A stretch of 64,000 nucleotides of DNA, taken from Nymphaea colorata. Its lineage: Eukaryota > Streptophyta > Magnoliopsida > Nymphaeales > Nymphaeaceae. A model generated the notes under the pieces. That model saw nothing but the letters and a program-made list of their open reading frames with translations. It did not search any database and was not told the origin of the DNA. This document shows, one piece after another, positions 49,107 through 64,000 of this stretch (its first letter is position 1; every line of letters starts with the position of its first letter). The translations under genes and the position numbers were made by a program. The DNA is taken from NCBI RefSeq assembly GCF_008831285.2, contig NC_045146.1, forward strand, positions 13,965,289 through 14,029,288, written 5' to 3'.

Positions 49107-51444
49107 CTGGTACCTGTTTGTTATCTTTTTCTTTTCCAATTTGTAAAATTTTCACGTAAACAATGTAGTGAGACATGTTCATGAAAAATGCAAAATTCAT
49201 GGAGCCTCTCGCTGTCTCTGTTGTATGCATTTTGTGGAATGGTAGTAGAATATTTGTTCATCATCATTTATTGACTAAAGAAGTGCTTGTATATGGTTGA
49301 CAATCTTTTAAAGGTTTATTTCAGAATGTTCATAGGTCCATGTGTCATTATCTGGCTTTCTGATAAATCTAGTTGTGCTCCTGTCCTATCTCCTTTGGCA
49401 ACTTTTGGCTATTAGTTGGTACTATGTTGACACATGCTAAGATGAGAATCTTTATTCATGCTCGGTTGATTCCAATAACTCCAGTTTTTTTGGGTGTAAA
49501 TTTTTAGTGTTGGACAACATCCGCATTCCGTTTCCTCATGATATGCTTGAGTGATGAGTCCACTGTGGCGTTTCCTGCTGGGTCTTCTGCATTGGTGCTA
49601 AGTAAGAGCTCGCAGATGCAGCCATTTGAGCTATTGAAATGTAAACAAGGCGTACCAATTCTAGCGTTTCCTGCTGGGCCTTCTGCATTGGTGCTAAGTA
49701 AGGGCTTGAAGATGCAGCCATTTGAGCGATTGAAATAAAACATATACTTAAAGAAGAGGGGACGGTGCCGTTTGTTTAAAATGATGCCGTCTCTTGTATT
49801 TGTTTCTGCATCGTTGTTTGTTTATCTTTCGAGGCACTTCTCGGGCTTCATACTGTTGATTCTCATGTCCAGCGAATGGTGCGTGCCAATCTTCGGATCT
49901 GAGAATTCTGTGTTTTCTCCAACACGTTGGGCATTTAAGGGCCAATTTATATCTTAGATCATTTAGAAGAAAAGAAAAAACATAAGACTCCTTGATTTGT
50001 ATGCGTCGGCATCATCAGTAACTGAATGGGGTCCAAGGTCATAATGTACATGCAGCAGTCTTTATCTGCAGATTCAAGGGCAGTTAAACACGAAAGGTAC
50101 CAGAAACACACAAACATCATTGCCATGAAAGTCTCCAGTCACAGTTTTGAGCTCTGCTTTCGAAGCTGGTAAGAGGGAATATTCGAGGCTGCGGCGCATC
50201 CTTTGTCCTAATCCGTTAATTGTCTGCCCAAACTTCGCTTGCTTCAGAAAAACCTTCTAAAACGTCTTTTCATCTTCAGACAGTCGGATCAGATGAAAGA
50301 TAAGATCACACCCTCTTGGCAGGTTGGTTTGATGAATGAGCCATTTTAGTTGCCGAGTCGAAGATTGTGTCACAGTATCTCTATGCTGATCTTTACTTGG
50401 AATTAAAATAAACCAGATAATAGAAGATGCATGAAACAAACATATAGATGCTTGTTAAAATACCCGAACGTTCCATGTATGTGGTAAAAGAAAGCCCGAA
50501 GGCTGCTTCCGTCCGTCAGCGGAGACGCCAATCGTCTTTCCAGGCGTACCATACTATTTGCCATCTTTGACGGTTGGAAATCTTATATACAGGGAAAGAG
50601 AGAGAGAGAGAGTCTTGGTTTGCTCCTCCAAGACGGTTGATTTTGCAAGGTTCACCACCAACATGAATTAGCAAGGCGTAAGATTGGTAGTTTCAGAGTT
50701 GGGGCGCGTTTGTGAACAAACGAAGCTTGGGGATGAATGCTTGTTTCGTCGCTGATTAAAAACACATTGCAAACTTGAAAACAACTGGAAACCTCGACAA
50801 GCAAACACGTAGCACATTTAATGAACACGCATGTTATGAGGCAGATGCAACGCAGTAGTACCATTCAAATCAGTATCGACTGCATCTTGACAAGCTAATA
50901 GGCAACTCCCTTGCAGAGCAATTCGGGCTACGATTAGATGGAAAAAAAATATCAATCAACCTGCCTTCTTACGAGGGACACCCACATCTGAGTATCAATT
51001 GGAATGTCTCGTCTGATACAACATAATAAAATATAAAAAACTCATTTCCCGTTGTTCGACCAATACAGAAGAATCGTTATTCACAGAGCAGAAGTGATCA
51101 AGAAAGAAATCGATAAATAAAAATGCTTAGTTAGTAGCATCAATCATAAATTTTCATTGTCTGGAACGGAAACAATCATGAAAACCGTCCTCGTAACCCA
51201 TTTTGACCACCCGACTTTCCCCACATTTGCCCCAGCAGCACCGGCCGACGGATATCACATGGCTATTATTGTGCACCGTCATACTTCTCCACCGACAGAA
51301 ATGACGAACACAAGCAGATTTGGAAGCATGACTTAACATCTCCTGGCACTGTTGGCAGGAGAGCGGAGATCACAGAGAACCATGAGATTCTGCTGCTTAT
51401 GTGGCAGCACTTACCAGAAACCCACCAAATTAAGACTAATAGCA
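49107..51444. other. intergenic region between convergent BPM and MPK16 genes
   Basis: Contains both 3' UTRs and the tandem repeat at 49568-49736. No gene or RNA gene seen. Confidence 0.5.
49568..49736. repeat. direct repeat, two 73-bp units 96 bp apart
   Basis: GCGTTTCCTGCTGGG starts each unit (49568 and 49664) and ATGCAGCCATTTGAGC recurs near each end. Only a few bases differ. The repeat is about 460 bp downstream of the BPM stop, possibly in or just beyond its 3' UTR. Confidence 0.9.
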
Positions 51445-57431
<5,987 letters not shown>

Positions 57432-57671
57432 CTTCCCGCGAAATTCCTCAACTCCCCGCCGCGAATTCAAGTGAAGAACCAGAAAGATCACCTGAATATG
57501 GACTCGGACGACGCCAAAAAATAACGGGAAAAAGGATTAAAAAAAAGCACGAATTCGCAGCTAAAAATAGCTCGAGAAATGGAATAGGAGATCGAATTCC
57601 GAGTGAACTCGCAGTTCGAGGGAAGAATTTCAGTGGGATTTTCGTCGTCGAGCGAAGCTTTCCTCAACGCA

Positions 57672-57693
57672 AGAGAGAGAGAGAGAGAGAGAG
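57672..57693. repeat. (GA)11 tract in the MPK16 5' leader or promoter
   Basis: AG dinucleotide run about 240 bp upstream of the MPK16 start codon on the minus strand, where it reads as a CT run. CT-rich leaders are common near plant transcription starts. Confidence 0.8.
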
Positions 57694-57699
57694 TCGACG

Positions 57700-58210
57700 G
57701 AATTATTTTTGTAGACCAAGCAATAAATCGTTTATGAAATAATCAGAAAACGATGGAAGGAAAAAAAAAAAACTTTCTTTCTTAATTAAAAAAACAGTGG
57801 GAAAAAAAAGGTGGTAAACAATCGATACACTGACAGATAGCAGCGGAGTTCCAAAAGCAAAATGCCCACCTTCCGGCCATAAATCACAATAACACCACCG
57901 AACGCGGCCTCCTGCAAACTCCAATGACAAAAACACCCTAAGCGTGTTGACAAATTTGTTCAGATAATCATTTAATATGCCAGGGCTGACATCCGCCGTT
58001 CATCTGTAAGATGAGCGGTCTGTATGGCTTGTCGGAGTTTCTAGAGGACACGAACACAGTGCCGGAGATGGCTACAGTCAGAGGCATGTGACCACATATC
58101 ATGCATGAGACTGGAACCCTTGAAACGGCTGGGCGGGACCCACATGCCCCAAATAACAGATTCAAACGTCGTCCGAGGTCCAAGATCCAGATTCAGCACT
58201 TCTCAACTCG

Positions 58211-58249
<39 letters not shown>

Positions 58250-61200
58250 TATGAGTTTGACATTTTTTAGGCCGAATGCGACTATTTGTTATTTATACCT
58301 ACACAATAAATGTTTTCTCATTCTGTCTGCCCCACCACAACAAATTAATTAGTCCAATTAATTGTTGGTTTTATTACCTTTGGCTGGCAACTCTAATTTC
58401 ATATTGAAGTGACCTCAGCTTCCTATTCATGTGAAAGCACAATGAGTTGGTGAACCAATCAGCTGTCATGAAAAGTTTTTGAAACTTGTTTTGACTCTCT
58501 TCAAAATAAATTTGAAGAAAAAACCTCAAGTTAACTCAGTATCGCTACAAGTCAAATCATAATTGCATAACTAGTCGAGTAACCGACATGTTTATTAAAA
58601 GATCCATGTTTAACCCAACATCTTTTTAAGTTTGTTTATGTAAACGAGTCAAGCTCGAGCTAAGGCAGCTCCATGTTCTGTGCGGTGTGTCTTCTGTTCA
58701 ACCAAAAAAAAAAAAAATGTTATTGTACTAAAAGAGTGTTCACAAGAAAGAATATTGAGTTTGAAGAGTATCACATATAATATGATCATGGATGCTACTT
58801 TTAGAGCCAACAATTAAATGTCATAATGGCATAAGAATAAGTTCATCAATATGTTGCCATAATCAACATCAATATGCCATCAGTAGCCGGCATTATACGT
58901 GACTTTTTCTTGTCATTCATTTATGTTGACTACAATGCGGGAATGAGAGCATGGTAAACGTAGACCGCTCTATGAAAGTAAACATCTTTCAATTCCAATC
59001 TGCGAGTAGTTAAGGCACATGATATCTACATATCGTCCGCCAGAAAAGGGAGGGGGGGCACGGCGCCCCTTGACTTTTAAAATAATGACATTTTGCTACT
59101 TCAAAATTTCGAAGTTTTTCATTTGACCCCGTAAAATTTTTGAAAAGCAAAAAAAGTCCTAATCCTGTCCCTGATTTGCATGGAAAGGAAAATCCCGAGA
59201 TTTTAAAATAATATAATTGGGGTACCCACCGGCCCATTATTTCCGTCCTCATGCCATTTAAGATAAACGCGCTCTGGGATAGCTTTTTAGGCGCGGAATC
59301 GCGAAGATGGGCGAACTGTAATTTTGGCAAAGCATGGTGGCAATCGTTGCCGGTGAGGTGGGGCCAACATCAGCTGGGGTGATGTGGGAGAGGGCCCCTG
59401 AATGAGTGGCAAAGGAAGGCGCTTGGAAAGCGAGAACATAGTTGCCTTTTGTCATGTTGCACTATGAAAAGTCCTTAAAATGGCGCTGATATTGAATTCA
59501 TCCCACAAGTCAAGCAGCCATTTGAGAATCAAGTGCTCTCTAGCGTTGAGAGTTCATCCTCTTCTTTTTCTTTTCCTTTTTACCTCAAGAGATTTAGAAA
59601 ATGTTGTGCCGCAGATTCTTCAACATCATCAAACAATATTCGTCCTCCGTTGAGGATTTGATATATATGTGCGGCCGTGCTTTTTTCGCTGGCCATTGGA
59701 AATGAAAGCTTTTTGCATGTGCTCATAGGGCCTCTTTCTGATAACTATTTATGTCGACTCCACTTGTCTGGGCATCAATGAGGCAAAAACTTTTGACTTC
59801 TCAAACCAGTGCACAGTTGGAATATATATATGTGTATATATATCGGACAAAGTGAACTGCTTTATAGTGAGCACTATGCAGCAGCTATGCTCAACCGTAA
59901 GTATCAGATGTAGATGCATCAGACCCTCAGCTTTTCTTGTTAACATGTAGCGAGGGACCTCTGTTGCCTTCCTAGACGGATCGTTGCCGGCATAAGGCAA
60001 TTTTTTTCAGGTTGGGGGAGGCCGGTCACTGCCCTGGATGCCGCCAGCTGTGTCCAACATTATCAATGGGCAGCAGCGCCGGTAGCATCTGGGGCAGCGG
60101 CTTCCTCCTCCAATCTAAAAAGTGAAGGTGGCGGTGGCCATGGGTAGAGTCAAGAGGGGCCTGCATAGTTCCTGGTTTCACCTCAAAATTTTTTTTTTAA
60201 ATTAACATGTAAATTTTAGAAAATTTTACTTGTCCTATATAAACATTTTGAAAAAGGATGTTTCGGCTCCCGTCAAAATTTTGAAACTTTCAATCGGCCC
60301 TCCTCATGAAAATTTTATGACTCTGCCCCTAGCGGTAGCCTCCCATCTAAAAAAAATTTGTCCTAAACATGAAAGAAGATAGAGTGTGTGGGTATCTCTC
60401 ATGCTCAATAGCCAGAGACCTCGACGCAGTATTTTTGCTTTTTCTTTTTAATGATAAAAAATAATGCCATCCAACATGAAGGAGATCAGATGGATCATTT
60501 CGACATGGTGAGCGCGCACACACACATATATATATATATAAACTCACAAGTTGAAAGTGGTTAAGGGTCCAACAAGTGAAATGCCATTTGGTGGAAAATA
60601 ACACGAATCCCAAGGCAGCAGGGTTGCAACTAAGAATCTATGTTTGACTTGATTTCTTACATTGACTTGGTGAATTTGTTACTTATACAAATAATAGTTG
60701 ATTTTCTGAATTATCTTCAAAGAATTTGAGAAGTACAAAGTACCAAATGTTTGAATTTTCGCAAGTTGGTGAGCGCGAACATCCACCTGCAACAACTTGA
60801 TGGCCCTTCCCTAGATTACACGAGTTACTATGAAACTGAAGGAGGTTAATATTTTAGTGGTGCATATTTTATTATATAAATGGCCATGAACCTCTCGAAT
60901 GAAAAGACATAAAAGGGAAAAGGAAGAAGAAAAGATAGAAACTTAGTTGTTTATGTGACCATTCCATTGATTCCAATATAAAAAGCAACGGTGGCATGTG
61001 GACCATAGCTCGTCCAAAATTTCATCCACGAAAGTTGATGAAGACCAACTTTCAAATAAAGTTGGACGCCTTTCTTTTTCCTCATTAGTTGCACATGCAC
61101 ATCATTTATTAACGGCCGTGTGTTTCCCTAATTGAAGAGTGATAACTATTATTGGAATCCCATCTTATTTTTTGTTCACCGTTTTACTTATAATATATGT

Positions 61201-64000
61201 TTTTTCTTCTACCGCAATCAATGAGTCGACATACAATATCAGAAAAAAGTGATTCCCAAAATTTTCATTGAAGAATGTTGAGTGTTAGAGTGTGTGTATA
61301 TATATATAACATAATTTTCAGTAGATGGTTTTTTTTCTCCTTTCTGAATGGAAAGTTCATAATCTAACTTTAGCTGCAAGTTGTGGGCATCTTCACATGT
61401 ACAAACATTCTTCTATTGGAATCAAACCAAGTAGGTGCATCTCTGTTGTGCTTTGTGATTCCAATAACTTTACTCCATCTTCTGATTCTTTGTAACAAGA
61501 TAAAGAAAATCATAAGCCACAGAAGTGAAAAATTCTTACTTTGTAGCTCTTGAATGTGGTTTGCAAATTACAAACTCTTGTAAAAGTAAGATTATAGTCT
61601 ATTACAGGGTTATTTGATAAAGTGTAGTGTTTGATTCGCCGTATCCGAGCTCAAACTTGTAACTAAAATTCTGAAAAAAATCATATAAATCATCTCATTT
61701 ATATATATATATATATATGTATATATATCGAGGAAGGTCCGTGGTCATGTCACACATGGCTGTGTTTGACAGGAAAGAAGGACTGTTTGGATACTCAAAC
61801 AAAGGAACTTGAGTCTCCCAGCAACATACCCAATTGTGGGCTTGGGCCAGTTTGCCCTACTAAAAGTGGTTGCTAGTCACTTTGTTGAAAGTGGGTGCAT
61901 TAAATGCATTTGATAAAGTGATAAAGTGTGAGAATGGCACTTTGAGGGAGTCATTATGGCAAATGTGACCCACAGCTAACGCTCCTAAAGTTATAATCAA
62001 GTCTCAATTATTGGGAATACAAAGGTTAGCAAAAACCTGGTGGAATTAATGAAAAACTTTTTTTTTTCTCAGGAAATATTTTTGGTAGATATAAATTTAA
62101 AAAATATACCTAAATTAGCAACCTATTGATATAACAATGGTTTGGAGAAAAACATATGAGGAATGCAAAGATATAATATCATCATAAAGTAGTCGAACCA
62201 TGTTGAAAATGTAATGAGCGGAGAGAAAACCAATTTTAGCAACATTGGTGTCGACTGGCAGATTCCTGTCCCGGTCCATCTCTGGCGTCCTGGCTGTCCC
62301 ACTTGAAAAATGTCCTTGACAGGTTGTTCCTGTCGCGTGCCGCTTTCTTCCTGCTTAAGATGGGAAACGTGTGTAGGTTAAGACTTTCTTTCCTTTCCTT
62401 TATTCTTCCGGATAACCGATAACCTTTCAAGAGGAAAAAATGCGGGTGAGGTAAACACGGTAATTTTTATCCCGATCTTTTTTTTTCCTAAGAATAAGAG
62501 CTTGTTGGTTCATTGTACGTATATGACTGTCATTTTCATCATCGATCTTTCTCTGGGAGAGAGATAAGGGAATGGTGTTAAAAGGTGGGATCGAATATCC
62601 TTGATTGGCTATGAGACAAGAAGAACATTACTAAGACTATCACAAGTAGAATTCTTTGAAATCAAAGAACCATGAAAATGAATTCTAAAGCCGAAAGATT
62701 GGGCTTTATCACAATTTCCTAGAGCTTAATTCCTCGTTGTGCTTGTAGATTGGTGATTTACCATTTTTTCAGGTTCCTAATGGGGAGGCTTCTTGTCACA
62801 TGATCTTTGTTTGGTTTATCAAGAGTCTAATTATCAAACCAAACCTAGCAAGGCCCTGCAAATCAAACACGAAAAAGAGGTTCTAGATTATATATGATCA
62901 GTTTTGGAGCCAGAATTTTTTTTTTCATGGGGCATTAAATATATAGTTAACAATCAAGTCCACTTAAGTTCATGGGGCAGTGACCTAGGTTTCCTGGGGC
63001 TGCTCTATATAACTGGATCCAGGTCCACCTAAATCCAACTATAAATTTAAAGTTTTAGAGCGGTTTTATATGAGTTACAAAATCAAATAGTAGATGCAAG
63101 ATCAAAAGTCCATGCATCAAATTAAAGTAGTCAAGTCTGCGTCCTACTTTGTTTTATTTGTTTTTGACAATCAAATAGCAGATGCAAGATCAAGAGTCTA
63201 TTCATCACATTAAACTGGCCAAGTTTGCCGGCAATTTTGATTCTTTTAGAATAGAAAGGCCTTGCAAATCAAGCACAAAAAAGTAAGTTCTAGGTTCTTT
63301 TTTTTTTAATTATTATTTACACAATCAAATAGTGGATCCACCTAGCATATGTTGCTTCAAAATGACCCAATTTTCTGCTGGGCAATCCTTGCAGGAGCAG
63401 GAAGTTTGCTGATGCTTGTAAACTCATAGAACTTTAACAAGATACGCCATTTTGTACAAGAAAGAAAGATGTAAAATAAGGTAGCAATCATGTTTTCCTC
63501 TAATACAAGGCTTCTCCTTGTTGCCGACTCTCCCCAAAAGTTTATCAGCATGATGTTTATGTAGAACGCGCGTCTTTTCATCAAATCGTGAAGAAGAAAG
63601 AGCCGTCTTGTTCTTAATTAGTTTCGTCATATCATAACTTTCTTAAACAACTTCCTCAATTGGCCAGAGATGATCCGAGAAAATTGCCCACTGTGTCGAG
63701 GTTCCCTGTGGTTTCTGGCTTCTTTGTTGTCTACTATCGAACCACTCTATAAGCATTTTCTATGACATGTATGTGCAGATTCATGTTATTCTCAACTCTA
63801 GTTTTGATCGTCACCCAAATAGGCCGCCGCATATTTGGTGCCGCTCCGTAACATTGCCAATGACATTGATTTCAACAATGTTTACTCCAATACTAGCTAC
63901 GGCAAACAAGCGCATGTTTCGTCCATTTGTGAGCGTGTTTCCGTCGTCAAATAATTCGTATGCGCTCACAACAACTTGTTGCCGCCATTTTCCCGCTTCC
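57700..64000. other. intergenic region to the right edge, no gene seen
   Basis: About 6.3 kb of AT-rich sequence with short TA tracts (58212-58253, 60525-60540, 61701-61728). It has repeat-like remnants near 59040-59230 and 60180-60330, and a possible one near 62915-63010. Open frames here (for example 59010-59330 and 60347-60613, both minus) have no recognisable similarity. No RNA gene found. Confidence 0.5.
60180..60330. repeat. AT-rich noncoding repeat remnant ending CTCTGCCCCT
   Basis: Consecutive blocks of AAAATTTT, TTTCGGCTCCC, GGCCCTCCTC and TATGACTCTGCCCC. The composition and ending match the remnant at 27820-27960, suggesting fragments of one dispersed repeat. Confidence 0.35.

Overview
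The window is plant nuclear DNA, almost certainly from a flowering plant. It has AT-rich introns, many short coding exons, and protein families that are plant-typical or plant-specific: a TDY-class MAP kinase, a BTB/POZ-MATH protein, the plastid ABC protein ABCI10 and a membrane-anchored ARM protein. There are also (TA)n tracts, SINE-like units, TRIM retroelements and small hAT-type transposons. I cannot fix the species. Nothing looks bacterial, viral or horizontally acquired.

Layout, left to right. 432-11704 (+): the 3' part of an alpha/beta hydrolase gene whose first exon lies before the window. Its introns hold two related hAT-type elements with clean 8-bp target duplications, a CGTATCG-rich insertion, a 94-bp perfect palindrome, and a possible alternative last exon that would replace a C-terminal ubiquitin-interacting-like motif. 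12889-13792: two TRIM-type mini-retroelements in inverted orientation sharing one 5-bp target duplication. 14961-17853 (+): coatomer subunit zeta, with an intron directly after the ATG. 19161-21849 (-): ARM-repeat membrane protein. 21850-31475: about 9.6 kb without a recognisable gene, with SINE-like units and several local duplications. 31476-34332 (-): ABCI10. 36812-41751 (-): an unrecognised 406-residue membrane protein. 45207-49106 (+): BPM-type BTB/POZ-MATH protein. 51445-57431 (-): MPK16-type MAP kinase. 57432-64000: intergenic.

The seven genes belong to unrelated housekeeping or regulatory pathways: lipid or ester hydrolysis, COPI vesicles, plastid transport, CUL3 ubiquitination and MAPK signalling. 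They form no operon-like unit or single system. I rebuilt the exon models from splice sites, reading phase and remembered family sequences. Every modelled junction is in phase, but none is backed by transcripts here. The most unusual signals are three GC-AG introns among about 37 modelled, two loci with the same X-Y-rc(X)-rc(Y) topology, the long palindrome, and the candidate alternative last exon of the hydrolase.
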